From Candidatus Polarisedimenticolaceae bacterium (GTDB lineage: Bacteria; Pseudomonadota; Gammaproteobacteria; Chromatiales; Chromatiaceae), in NCBI GenBank assembly GCA_021647945.1, contig JAKITT010000027.1:1-33560 (forward strand): a stretch of 33,560 nucleotides of DNA, read 5' to 3'. The position numbers and the translations under genes are program-made. Each line of letters starts with the position of its first letter. Position 1 is the first letter of the stretch. The notes beneath the pieces are model-generated. The model saw only the letters and a list, made by a program, of their open reading frames with translations, did not search any database and was not told where the DNA came from. This document shows positions 25,201-33,560 of this stretch, one piece after another.

Positions 25201-28200
25201 AGCAATCGCCTCTCCACCCAATACCACCGGTTTAACTAGGCTAGGCACTTTTTTCTCAGCGGCGGGTTCTGCAGGGTAGAGTCTATCCAGATCCATCTCA
25301 ACGCCATGACAGGTCAGCTTGGCTGCCAGTCGCAGAATTGAGGTGTAGTCATCCACCCCTTTGCGGTTGATGTTAACCGCCAGATGATCTTTGCCCTTCA
25401 GGCTCTCACCGATCCATTTGGCGCAACTCCCTTGCGGCCCCAGTTCGATAAAGATACGTGCGCCATCGTCATAGACCTTGTTCACCAACTTCGGGAAATC
25501 GACCATGTGGGTGTAGAAGGTGGCGATGTTGTGACCGATCACATCATCTTTGATCTCAGTCTTTTTGTAGTCCGCTGCGGTATAAAAATCGACCCCTTCA
25601 ATCTGTGTGGTCGGCATGGTGTGCAGGGCTTTGAGTGCATCAAACTCCGCCATAACCAGCTCATTGTGCACCACATCTTTGATGGGAACAGGGAAGAGTT
25701 TCCACTTCAGCTTCTTCACTACACGACGGCAGGCCTCATCATCACCGGCGATGACAATCTCATTCGGCGCATTGACGATAATAAGGAATACCCGCTCCTC
25801 ATCAGCAATAACCGGTGCTGCTTTCTCAGGCGAGCAACGTAGGGTGTAGGTGCCCCATATCGGTTTGTCACCCTCTTTTGAAGGGGGCAGGTTCCACGCC
25901 TGCCTCACCACATCCATCTCACCTACTAGGCGATTATGGAAGGTGGCGGTTAAGTGCAGCGTCTCACTCATATAATCAGTATTGCTCCAAGCACCCGATG
26001 AGAAGAGCATCGATAGCTCACCCATGCTGTGGCCAAAAGCGGCTTCAGGCTGCACACCGAGTAGATCTTGGATCACCTTGGTATAGACAACCGAGGTCAT
26101 AATGCCCGACTCAAACATCGCAATGGCATCTTCACCCAACTCGGCCTCAAGCTGCTTCATCGCCTTTTTGTCAGGCGCTGAAAGCGTTTGGGGGTAGATG
26201 TAGTGGGTGCGCATCATCTTCTTAAGGTTTGAACTGGCATCAGCTACCAGATCAATCACCTCAGGGAACATGTGAAAAACGTCCCGTGCCATGCCGATAT
26301 AGGAGTTAAACCCACCCGGATAGACAAAGGCGATCTTGCCTTTTTTGGCTTGCGGTTTTGGCGTGAAGTAGCTGCCCAATGGGGTCGACCACTCCTCGTC
26401 ATCTGCAATTGAAGTCGGTATCCCTTTTGTAGCGGAGAGCAATTCTCGCTTTAGCTCTGCAACCGAACGGGCCATCACAACAGCACGGTATTTTGCACTG
26501 CTATTTGCTTTGAAGCTTTTGTACTGTTTGAGAGAGAGCGCCTTCAGATCGCTGCCCTCTGTGACCACATTGTCAAGCGATGCAAATGCAGCCAGCAACT
26601 CTGTTTCAGATTTGGCACTAAACGGAAACATAAAGAAGGAGAGGCTCTCAAAGAACTCACTCTTCGCTGTTTGCGCCTTGTCTGCTTCTGAGAGAATCAG
26701 GTGGTAACAGCTCTCGTCCTGACCCAAGCTGTTGATCGCTGCATAGCGTTTCTTGTCACCGCTATTAGTCAACCAAGGGCGAGATTCAGTCGGAAAGTAG
26801 AAACTCTTCTCTCCCCAAGCGGTTGAATCTTTTGGCCCCTGCCATGCAGGAATACCGGGGATAAAACGCTGGTAGAGGCAGAGTGCCGTCTTGATCAGGC
26901 TGGCGATACCCGAGGCGGCAAAGGTGTGGCCAATGTTGGCTTTCACGCTGCCGAGCGCGCAGACCTGCTTTGGATAACTCTGCGCCAACGCTGCTAGCTC
27001 GGCGCTATCCTGGTTTGCAATACCACTGCCATTTAGCTCGATATAATCGATCTGCTCTCTGTTGATACCCGCCTGTTTCAGCGCATCGTTTGACGCCTGA
27101 TGCAGACTATCAGCAGAGACCATCCGCCTGCCCGCCAATGCATCAATAGAAGCGTAGACCCGGTCACTGCTTTCAACCTGATCATTACGTTTTAGAACAA
27201 CTGCACCCGCACCTTCGCCAATGCTCCAGCCGCTGCTATTTTGATCAAAACCGAGACCAGCACTGCCGCTCTTATCGAGTGGGTTGCGCTGGTTCTGTAG
27301 GTAGACGTGTTCAAAACCACCGGCCAGATCAACCGCACCCACCACCATCGCGTCGACATCACCCGACTCCAGAAATAGCTTGGCCACCTCCAGTGCTTTG
27401 AAGACGGAGTTCTCTTCAGAGGAGATGGTGAATGCGGGGCCAGAGAAGTCCCACAGCGAGCAGATACGGCATGGAATGATGTTGCCGATAAAACTGGTGA
27501 ACTGGTTGATCTCAACCGCGTTGTGCAGACTATCTTTTAGCAGATCTTCCAGCTGCGACTGCTGTGAGTCGGTCAGCGCAACATTGCTATTTTTCAGGCT
27601 CTCTTTCAGCTGCCACGCCGCATCAATGCGGCCACGGAACTGGTGGATACTGAGATCCATCTCCATCGCCACAATAACACCGACATTGCCACCTTTAGAC
27701 AGTGCAGAGTCTTGTAGCGCCTCATCCAACACCTTCATCATCAGCAGCTGCTGAGGAAGCAATGGTGCCTGCTCTTCAGGTGGAATTTTGAAGTAGAGAT
27801 GATCAAAATCGAACTGATTGATGTAGTTGCCCAGCGGGGCTTCTGATTCAGCTGTCGCCAGACCGATCCTATTCAGCAGCTCACTATCCTGTTCGATACC
27901 CTGCCAGCGTTTCTCAGGCAGCGCTCTTTTTAGCTGCTTTGATTGGTAGATGGTCTCTTCTAATTCGGAGAGCGATCTGCTCTGACCAAAGTAGGCACCC
28001 ATACCGACAATTGAGACCGGCTGTGCAGCCACTTTGGCACTGCTCTGTTTTACGGCTTGCGCCTGCTCTTTTTTATTGAGCGGAAGGTGTTGCTCCATCA
28101 CTAGATGGGCGTTGGTTCCACCAAAACCAAAAGCGCTGATGGCGGCCACTTTTTTAGTCGCTTTGCGCTTGCCTGGTTTTTTAATCTGCGGCCAAGGGCT

Positions 28201-29466
28201 GTTGCTGGCGAGGATTTTGTCACCGGCAATCGCATCACTCTTAGAATCCATCGGTTTCTGCACATTGATCGTCGCAGGCAGCAGATCATTTTTCATCGCT
28301 AAGATGATCTTCAGCATACCCGCCATACCGGCGGAGGTGAGCAGGTGGCCAAAGTTTGACTTCGCTGTGCCCATTGTAAAATGGACATTTTTATCGCCGA
28401 AGAAACCCACCATTGAGTTGATTTCAGTCTCATCACCCAGCGGTGTGCCGGTGGCGTGGCACTCAACGTAGTCGACATCTTCTGGTTTTATGTCGCTATT
28501 TTCATAAGCACGTTGGTAACAGCGCTCTTGTCCTGCCTGATTGGGGCTTAAGACAAATTTGCCTTTGCCATCATTGGAGAGGCCAATACCACTAATCACC
28601 GCTTGGATGTTATCGCCATCGCGCAGCGCATCTTCATAGCGTTTTAGAACAAACATACCGGCACCTTCGCCAGTATTCAGCCCTTTGGAATTATCATCCA
28701 GAGGACGACTAATCTCACCCTCAGGGAAGGCCTTGAAGGTTGAAAAACCCATCGAGACAAACCAAGGGTCTGCCGCGCTGACTGCACCGGCTAACATCAT
28801 GTCCGCTTTATGCGAGAGCAGATAGGAGCAGGCGAGTTTCATGCTATAGAGTGAGGAGGCACAGGCGGCATCCAGCACCATTGAGACATCACCCAGCGCC
28901 AACGCTTGGTTGATGACCGTGGCAGGATGGCCCGCTACACCACCATTGGCGAGATCGGTATCGCTAGTGTCAGCGCCCATCTCTAGGCTCTGATCTTTCA
29001 ACAGCTCTTTGAGCGGTGTCACCATCGCCTGATGGTAGAGCGGCAAAAAGAGACGATTAGAGGCTTTAGTTGGGAAGGATAGATTGCCGAGGATGACACC
29101 ACAGCGGGCCAGTTTTTCAGCCTTTTCGCCGTAACCCGAGCTTTTCAGTGCTTCGCGCGAGACATGCAACGCCCACTGAAAGGTGTTGTCCAGACCATCC
29201 AGCGCATCAGCTTCGAGGGCATAACCCTGGCTGTTGAACTGGAAATTCTGGATATAACCACCCGTGGTGCAGTAGTAGCGATCTTTGATCTCTTCAACGG
29301 GGCCATTTTTGGCTGCATTGAAGTAATCAGCAGGTTCACGCCCCATCTGCTCCGATGTGGCAGCCACTCGTGAGTCCTTGTTGGCAAGTAGATTTTGCCA
29401 ATAGGATTCAGGTGTCTCCGCCCCTGGAAAAAGGCAGGCGGAGCCAATAATTGCAATCTTATCCAT
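22204..29466 (-). CDS. pfaC: PfaC-type PUFA synthase subunit with embedded acyltransferase: KS-CLF-AT-DH-DH
   Basis: The 2420-residue protein starts with a ketosynthase (1-460; triad C202 in DAACASS, H337 in VECHATGT, H374 in NFGH). A chain-length-factor domain follows (about 480-960): the Cys position reads FTISSEENS (E684) and the first His becomes Asn (LNGSG), so it should not condense. An acyltransferase (about 1050-1430) has S1147 in GHSMGE. After an Ala/Pro/Val-rich linker (about 1440-1610) come two FabA-like double hot-dog dehydratase/isomerase units (H1888 in FTSHFRDDP; H2315 in PCHFYQDP). Classical PfaC is KS-CLF-DH-DH, with the acyltransferase in separate PfaB; here it is built in, an arrangement I recall also from myxobacterial Pfa3. 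It starts six bases after pfaA and is fully open. Partner ACPs and KR are in PfaA. Confidence 0.93.
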   Translation of the reverse strand: MDKIAIIGSACLFPGAETPESYWQNLLANKDSRVAATSEQMGREPADYFNAAKNGPVEEIKDRYYCTTGGYIQNFQFNSQGYALEADALDGLDNTFQWALHVSREALKSSGYGEKAEKLARCGVILGNLSFPTKASNRLFLPLYHQAMVTPLKELLKDQSLEMGADTSDTDLANGGVAGHPATVINQALALGDVSMVLDAACASSLYSMKLACSYLLSHKADMMLAGAVSAADPWFVSMGFSTFKAFPEGEISRPLDDNSKGLNTGEGAGMFVLKRYEDALRDGDNIQAVISGIGLSNDGKGKFVLSPNQAGQERCYQRAYENSDIKPEDVDYVECHATGTPLGDETEINSMVGFFGDKNVHFTMGTAKSNFGHLLTSAGMAGMLKIILAMKNDLLPATINVQKPMDSKSDAIAGDKILASNSPWPQIKKPGKRKATKKVAAISAFGFGGTNAHLVMEQHLPLNKKEQAQAVKQSSAKVAAQPVSIVGMGAYFGQSRSLSELEETIYQSKQLKRALPEKRWQGIEQDSELLNRIGLATAESEAPLGNYINQFDFDHLYFKIPPEEQAPLLPQQLLMMKVLDEALQDSALSKGGNVGVIVAMEMDLSIHQFRGRIDAAWQLKESLKNSNVALTDSQQSQLEDLLKDSLHNAVEINQFTSFIGNIIPCRICSLWDFSGPAFTISSEENSVFKALEVAKLFLESGDVDAMVVGAVDLAGGFEHVYLQNQRNPLDKSGSAGLGFDQNSSGWSIGEGAGAVVLKRNDQVESSDRVYASIDALAGRRMVSADSLHQASNDALKQAGINREQIDYIELNGSGIANQDSAELAALAQSYPKQVCALGSVKANIGHTFAASGIASLIKTALCLYQRFIPGIPAWQGPKDSTAWGEKSFYFPTESRPWLTNSGDKKRYAAINSLGQDESCYHLILSEADKAQTAKSEFFESLSFFMFPFSAKSETELLAAFASLDNVVTEGSDLKALSLKQYKSFKANSSAKYRAVVMARSVAELKRELLSATKGIPTSIADDEEWSTPLGSYFTPKPQAKKGKIAFVYPGGFNSYIGMARDVFHMFPEVIDLVADASSNLKKMMRTHYIYPQTLSAPDKKAMKQLEAELGEDAIAMFESGIMTSVVYTKVIQDLLGVQPEAAFGHSMGELSMLFSSGAWSNTDYMSETLHLTATFHNRLVGEMDVVRQAWNLPPSKEGDKPIWGTYTLRCSPEKAAPVIADEERVFLIIVNAPNEIVIAGDDEACRRVVKKLKWKLFPVPIKDVVHNELVMAEFDALKALHTMPTTQIEGVDFYTAADYKKTEIKDDVIGHNIATFYTHMVDFPKLVNKVYDDGARIFIELGPQGSCAKWIGESLKGKDHLAVNINRKGVDDYTSILRLAAKLTCHGVEMDLDRLYPAEPAAEKKVPSLVKPVVLGGEAIADVILSEENRAKFYPVKVAPLKVVVTKPAPVIKSAEVVKIAPVQQTTVAAVKPVIAERRPRPVSRGQVRQNMSERTTVTSPNPVASGAVSHLSSQQDEMLRKMLRHNIDISNMHAGFMATRNQGLQAQTAAILNSIRPGLAPIAPVSQAAVATAAPTLAAVESAAPQQLFPTEYSTPKEIIFSEEDLREFAYGKIGNVFGPEYSSIDSYPKRVMLPMDPYLLVTRVTEMQGKRGEFVPSKMTTEYDIPHNAWYSTDGQIPTCICIESGQCDLLLISYMGIDFDNKGKYLYRLLDCTLTFLDDQPKEGQTLRYEIAINSFAKHGNNLLFFFSYECFVGDKMILKMDGGCAGFFSQEELAVGKGVIRTNEEITTRAKVTKSSFTPLLQCNKTVFDKSDMQSLMRGDLASCYANPVYDKMDKNPSLHFPLEKIMMLDRITSVDRTGGLWGLGFLVAEKDLEPDEWYFTSHFRDDPVLAGSLMSEGCVQLLQFFMLYLGLHTKTEDARFQTIKNIPQPIRCRGQALPKHRRITYQLEVMEIGLSPKPYAKGNVDILIDGKIVVDFRNVCLELSEKSVEERALLKGGCAAPQPTQPVVAAPPALSVVPVPKAKPALFTDEQIVHFATGDIEACFGPEFAIYKQPPAKAGDPERRPPRTPNGYLQVMDRVLSVEGERHDFDNTTKCIAEYDVPQDVWFCTENSFSSFSPYSMLMEIALQPNGFLTSQIGSTLLYPDSNLYFRNLDGRGRLIKEVDLRGKTVENRSTMYSTSAVMNNIIQKFTFELLVDGEVFYEGDAVFGFFTADSLSNQVGMDKGKKLLPWYKEESISQAELIEIDLKSAEAQQDFYAAKADKPYYHLAGGMLNFIDESIVVVNGGKYGKGYVHSLNRIDASDWFYPCHFYQDPVMPGSLGVEAMIQSIQVYVLQQDLAKEFKNPHFGLVEDEAKWCYRGQIIPANKIMTLEIHIKEIRKSAGRIDIVIDGNLWKDELRIYSVENIGLSIQEGE

Positions 29467-29472
29467 AGGACT

Positions 29473-32400
29473 CTATTTCGTCGTAAAGAGAGAGTTCAGG
29501 CTTGGACTCACTGTCACTTCAGCACCAATCGCTTTTGAGTAGATCTGTCCCATTTTGTCGTGGATGGTGACATCCGCCGTCATGTTGGTCTCTGAAGTTG
29601 AGTCAACATCGAGTGAGATGTAGAACTCTTTATCATCGGGGATCAACTTGTAGTTGACCACCTTGAGGAACTTCAGTGGCAAGCTGCCAAGATGACGATG
29701 CTTACGCACCCAAACCAACATCGCTTGAAACATCAAGTCAGTAGCAAACGGGTTGATTGAGCTGATAGGAAACTGGCCTTGCAGATCATCTTTAATCTTA
29801 TCCAGGTTACAGAGCAGGGTGAGCTTATCCATCGAGGTGTTGACCACCTTCTCGATACCCTGGAACATCGTGCCATGGAACAGCGTACCGTTCTCATAGA
29901 GATCTTCACCGCTGGTGCTCTCAGTCTCATTCAGATCAGACTCGGTGTAGATCGGTCCATCAGGCAGCTTTTTCGCCACCAGGATGTCAGCTTTGTAGTG
30001 CCACACCGGCCCGCCCGCGCTGTTCTTTGATGAGATGGTGACCTGATAACGGCTCACATTCTCATCATTAGATAGCCCTTTCACATCCACCTGATAGGCA
30101 TCAGCCTGCGCTTTATCGAAGACGATACCCTTCAACACCTGAAAGTTATCGCACTCAAAGAAGCTGTATGAGGGGCTGACACGTTCACAGATATTGGCCA
30201 TCCATGAGAGTGCAGTCGCCGATGGCAGAACTGGGTTGCCACCAATTACGTGGTCACCGAGGAAAGGGTTATCTTCCAGTAGCAGACTGGTGTTGATCTG
30301 AAAGGTGCGCAGCGGTGTATTGCTGTTATCCACATCTGATCGCATAGAGCTACCGACCAGCAGTTGCACGGTGCCACTGCGTGTCTGGTTCAGTTCATTG
30401 CTGAAGATCTCTGCACCCTCATTGATCGGGATGATCTCAACGTTGCGCTGCTGGAAATAACGCTTTAATTCAGGCGTTACCATTCCACCATCCCACGGCC
30501 CCCAGTTGAAGGAGATCACATGGCAGTTGGGGTGGAGGTTTCTCACTTGATAGGCAGTTTTATTGAGGATCTCATTGGCAACTGAGTAGTCAGATTGACC
30601 CGTATTACCGTAGAAACCAGCGGCTGATGAGAAGAGCGCCAGATACTCCAGCTCCTCCAATTTGACCAGTGACAGCATCGCTGCCAACCCATCAATTTTG
30701 GTGTTAAGGACCGAATCAAAATCGCCCTCTGTCTTCTTCTCGATTGGCTTATCAGCCAGTACACCTGCGCCATGAACCATGCCGGTGATCTTACCCAGTT
30801 TGGCAACCGCGGGTGCCACACGCTCTTTTAGCGCTGCACTGTTGGTGATGTCAGCACTGATATATTCAGCCTGTCCACCAAGACTCTCAATTTGAGCCAG
30901 GGTCTTGCTGATTTCACGATCAGATTTAATCGCCCGTAGACGTTGGTTGACGATAACCGGTGTCGGTTTCTCACCCTCGGCCTTCAGCATTTCCATGATT
31001 TTGCGCTTCAGTTCGGTGTCGTCGCTGATGCCGTTGGCCCAAACGGGTTCACTGCCGTTATAGGCGGCACGACCAGCCAGAATGAAGCGGCACTTGTACT
31101 GTTCAGCCAGCCGCATCACGCAGGCGGCGGTGACACCTTTGGCACCACCACTGACAAAAAAGACCGATTTGTCGGTGATTTTATTGTTGGCAGTTTCAGG
31201 TGGTGCATAGCCACGCACTTCACCGCTCAATGTCATCCGGCCATTGTCAGAGATCCCCACCTCAACGATGGAGAGATCGGGATCAAACAGCTCGTTGATC
31301 AGCAGCTGTGTACCCAGTTTATCTTCAATCTCAGGACTCAGGTCGACGGCACGACAGAAGACATCATCCCACTCCAGATTGACCGACTTCACCAAGCCAT
31401 TCAGGCCACCTTGGCTCAACTCAAAGGCATTGTTGCCTGCGGTGCCGATCTCACCATCCATATAGGATGTGGTGACGAAGAAGTTACGCCCCTGAGCCGG
31501 TTTGCTGGTGAGTGCTTTCTGTAGATATTTGGCACTGAAGAAGACTAACTTCAGCATCGTCTGCTCATTTTCAGAGAAGCCGATCTCACTACAACTAGCA
31601 GCGGGTTTACTGCTGAGATGGATAAAACCATTCAGCGTTTGAGCGCTGGTAACAGCACTCAACGTTTTCTCTAGCTCAGCATCCGTTGCTGCAGCCAGTT
31701 TCACGCTCTGCACACCTTTTGGCAGACGGGCAGGTTTAGCGATCAGTGATTTAGGGAACTGCAACACCGTTACATTCCAGCCCAAATCCAGCAGTGCTTT
31801 TGCCATGTTGGTGGTGATTTTCTCACCATTGTCGGTGATCAGACAGCTACGCCCCGCCACACTGATCTCTGACTCCAGAGCATCAGGACGGGGTAGGCGC
31901 TTTTTTACAACAAGGCTCTCTGTTGTTGAAAAAGCGACATCATTACTGGCGGTGCCAACCACATCGGTCTGCTCAGAGAGGGCTCTGCTGATGCTGCTAT
32001 CTTGCGGCACTAGGCTCTTAACATAGGCGACAATCTCAGCCAACGTACCCATCTCAGAGAGGGCGTTCTGATCCATATCTGGCAGCTCTGGGAACTTGCT
32101 GGTCATCGCACCAAGAATCTCAACTCGTTTGATGGAGTCAATACCCAAGTCCGCTTCAAGGTTCATATTGAGATCAAGCATCTCAACCGGATAACCGGTC
32201 TTCTCATGCACAATCTCCAACATGCTCTGCTGGATAACCGTCTCATCCAATACAGATGAGGCGGAGATGGTCTCAACCTCTGCACCGGCTGCACTCGCAC
32301 CGGAGACCTCTTCAACGTGCTGCACAATCTCTAATAGTGTCTGCATCTCAGCCAGGGCATTCTGATCCAACTCAGGTAGTTCTGGGAACTTGCTGGTCAT

Positions 32401-33560
32401 CGCACCGAGGATCTCAACTCGTTTAATAGAGTCGATACCCAAATCCGCTTCCATATTCATGTTGAGATCAAGCATCTCAACCGGATAACCGGTCTTATCA
32501 TGCACAATCTCTAACATGCCTTTCTGGATAGCAGCAGAGTCTAGGCCAGCTGATACTGGAGCGGCTGCAACAGGTGCAGCGGCCGGTGCTACTGCACCTG
32601 CCTGCTCTTCAACATGCTGCACAATCTCCAACAAGGTCTGCATCTCAGCCAAAGCATTTTGATCCAATTCAGGCAGCTCTGGGAACTTGCTGGTCATCGC
32701 ACCAAGAATCTCAACTCGTTTAATAGAGTCGATGCCAAGATCTGCTTCCATGTTCATATTGAGATCAAGCATCTCAACCGGGTAACCGGTCTTATCATGC
32801 ACAATCTCCAACATACCTTTCTCGATGGCGGCTGAATCAAGGCCGGTTGAAGCTGCAACAGCAACCGGAGCAGCGGCTGGAGCAACCGATCCCGCTTGTT
32901 GCTCTACATGCTGCACAATCTCAAGCAGGGTCTGCATCTCAGCCAGGGCGTTCTGATCCAACTCTGGCAGCTCTGGGAACTTGCTAGTCATGGCACCGAG
33001 GATCTCAACCCGCTTAATAGAATCGATACCGAGATCCGCTTCCATATTCATATTAAGATCGAGCATCTCAACCGGATAACCGGTCTTATCATGCACAATC
33101 TCCAACATACCTTTTTCGATGGTGGCCAGATCTAAACCCGATGTGGCAGCGGCTGGTGCAACTGATCCCCCCTTCTGCTCAACATACTCAACAATCTCAA
33201 GCAGGGTCTGCATCTCAGCCAGGGCGTTCTGATCCAACTCTGGTAGCTCTGGGAATTTGCTGGTCATCGCACCCAGGATCTCAACTCTTTTAATAGAGTC
33301 GATACCAAGATCCGCTTCCATGTTCATATTGAGGTCGAGCATCTCAACCGGGTAACCGGTCTTATCATGCACAATCTCCAGCATGCCTTTCTCGATGGTG
33401 GCCAGACCTAAACCTGATGAGGCAGCAGCAGGCGTGGCAGCCGGTGCGGCTGATCCCGCCTTCTGCTCAACATACTCGACAATCTCAAGCAGGGTCGGCA
33501 TCTCAGCCAAGGCGTTCGGATCCAACGCTGGTAGCTCGGGGAACTTGCGGGGCATCGCGC
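29473..33560 (-). CDS. pfaA: PfaA PUFA synthase subunit, 3' part: ACP repeats-KR-DH (5' end outside window)
   Basis: The frame is open to the window edge, so the CDS is partial; the ATG at 33555 is an internal Met of GAM(T/P)SKF, not a start. It encodes part of one ACP and five complete ACPs, each with LGIDSIKRVEIL; the pantetheine Ser codons lie at 33295-33297, 33019-33021, 32725-32727, 32428-32430 and 32134-32136. The ACPs are separated by Ala/Pro-rich linkers. A ketoreductase follows (SVFFVSGGAKGVTAACVMRL for NADPH near 31150; SSAAGFYGNTGQSDYSVANE near 30590). The last domain is a PKS-type hot-dog dehydratase (NPFLGDHVIGGNPVLPSATA near 30250). By family, KS and malonyl-transferase domains should lie upstream, outside the window. 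The stop is six bases before pfaC. Confidence 0.95.
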   Translation of the reverse strand, partial: AMPRKFPELPALDPNALAEMPTLLEIVEYVEQKAGSAAPAATPAAASSGLGLATIEKGMLEIVHDKTGYPVEMLDLNMNMEADLGIDSIKRVEILGAMTSKFPELPELDQNALAEMQTLLEIVEYVEQKGGSVAPAAATSGLDLATIEKGMLEIVHDKTGYPVEMLDLNMNMEADLGIDSIKRVEILGAMTSKFPELPELDQNALAEMQTLLEIVQHVEQQAGSVAPAAAPVAVAASTGLDSAAIEKGMLEIVHDKTGYPVEMLDLNMNMEADLGIDSIKRVEILGAMTSKFPELPELDQNALAEMQTLLEIVQHVEEQAGAVAPAAAPVAAAPVSAGLDSAAIQKGMLEIVHDKTGYPVEMLDLNMNMEADLGIDSIKRVEILGAMTSKFPELPELDQNALAEMQTLLEIVQHVEEVSGASAAGAEVETISASSVLDETVIQQSMLEIVHEKTGYPVEMLDLNMNLEADLGIDSIKRVEILGAMTSKFPELPDMDQNALSEMGTLAEIVAYVKSLVPQDSSISRALSEQTDVVGTASNDVAFSTTESLVVKKRLPRPDALESEISVAGRSCLITDNGEKITTNMAKALLDLGWNVTVLQFPKSLIAKPARLPKGVQSVKLAAATDAELEKTLSAVTSAQTLNGFIHLSSKPAASCSEIGFSENEQTMLKLVFFSAKYLQKALTSKPAQGRNFFVTTSYMDGEIGTAGNNAFELSQGGLNGLVKSVNLEWDDVFCRAVDLSPEIEDKLGTQLLINELFDPDLSIVEVGISDNGRMTLSGEVRGYAPPETANNKITDKSVFFVSGGAKGVTAACVMRLAEQYKCRFILAGRAAYNGSEPVWANGISDDTELKRKIMEMLKAEGEKPTPVIVNQRLRAIKSDREISKTLAQIESLGGQAEYISADITNSAALKERVAPAVAKLGKITGMVHGAGVLADKPIEKKTEGDFDSVLNTKIDGLAAMLSLVKLEELEYLALFSSAAGFYGNTGQSDYSVANEILNKTAYQVRNLHPNCHVISFNWGPWDGGMVTPELKRYFQQRNVEIIPINEGAEIFSNELNQTRSGTVQLLVGSSMRSDVDNSNTPLRTFQINTSLLLEDNPFLGDHVIGGNPVLPSATALSWMANICERVSPSYSFFECDNFQVLKGIVFDKAQADAYQVDVKGLSNDENVSRYQVTISSKNSAGGPVWHYKADILVAKKLPDGPIYTESDLNETESTSGEDLYENGTLFHGTMFQGIEKVVNTSMDKLTLLCNLDKIKDDLQGQFPISSINPFATDLMFQAMLVWVRKHRHLGSLPLKFLKVVNYKLIPDDKEFYISLDVDSTSETNMTADVTIHDKMGQIYSKAIGAEVTVSPSLNSLFTTK
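32050..33560 (-). repeat. tandem ACP-coding repeats in pfaA (about 276-297 bp period)
   Basis: Five full units and one cut unit repeat at spacings of 276, 294, 297 and 294 bases between equivalent Ser codons (from 33295 down to 32134). The ACP cores are nearly identical in protein and very similar in DNA; the linkers vary in length and Ala/Pro content. Pfa synthases usually carry four to nine such ACPs, so six or more here is normal. The last unit (nearest KR) is the most diverged, with MNLEADLG and ELPDMDQNALSEM. Confidence 0.95.

Noticed and set aside
24295-25842. Several plus-strand ORFs of 80-163 codons within pfaC
   Set aside because: They are antisense shadows of a long, well-conserved minus-strand gene in GC-biased DNA, without ribosome binding sites or recognisable domains.
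33480-33560. A diverged or non-functional ACP at the right edge, or a real pfaA start at ATG 33555
   Set aside because: The differences are almost all T-to-G at a contig end, and the Met belongs to the conserved GAMTSKF segment with the frame open to the edge.

Overview
The window looks like part of a gammaproteobacterial chromosome, probably marine. This is judged from an OmpR/EnvZ-type pair, a Dct-type TRAP operon, a PEP-CTERM protein, an EmrE-type SMR pump and a Pfa (omega-3 type) polyunsaturated fatty acid synthase cluster. No species can be named from the sequence. The right edge cuts through the acyl carrier protein repeats of pfaA and appears to be a contig end.

Layout. (1) 1-2.4 kb is mobile-element debris: a PEP-CTERM gene, a truncated RAYT transposase with a REP-like hairpin, a 34-residue lysine-rich protein gene, a frameshifted and truncated IS4-family transposase, and several GGGGTCAG motifs. 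(2) 2.4-5.26 kb is an AT-rich run of four same-strand genes: a DUF2459 lipoprotein broken by a 27-bp duplication, a ceramidase-like (CREST) membrane protein, an SMR pump and an NYN-LOTUS protein. The first three gene ends carry imperfect stem-loops resembling integron attC sites, and no integrase gene is visible, so this may be an integrase-less cassette cluster. (3) 5.3-11.4 kb holds OmpR/EnvZ-type regulator genes followed by an RND efflux adaptor and pump, both pseudogenes. (4) 11.4-12.85 kb has a 226-bp repeat element with a REP-like double hairpin inside it, then a TetR repressor and an AhpD-like gene sharing a palindromic operator. (5) 12.9-15.7 kb (minus) is a complete TRAP transporter, dctP-dctQ-dctM. 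(6) 15.85-18.36 kb is a sensor kinase with a decayed receiver domain. (7) 18.36-19.68 kb (minus) is a dicarboxylate/amino acid:cation symporter. (8) 19.85-33.56 kb (minus) is the operon pfaA (partial) - pfaC with an embedded acyltransferase - pfaD - phosphopantetheinyl transferase pfaE.

In the Pfa system, pfaE is expected to load phosphopantetheine on the tandem ACPs of PfaA. PfaA and PfaC carry out condensation, ketoreduction and dehydration/isomerisation, and PfaD performs enoyl reduction. There is no separate pfaB in the visible part; its acyltransferase function appears to sit inside PfaC (KS-CLF-AT-DH-DH).

Broken genes are frequent: RAYT, IS4, DUF2459, RND adaptor, RND pump and receiver domain. 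They carry different kinds of lesion (tandem duplications, a nonsense codon, an internal deletion, homopolymer indels), which suggests real gene decay, although single-base indels could partly be sequencing errors.
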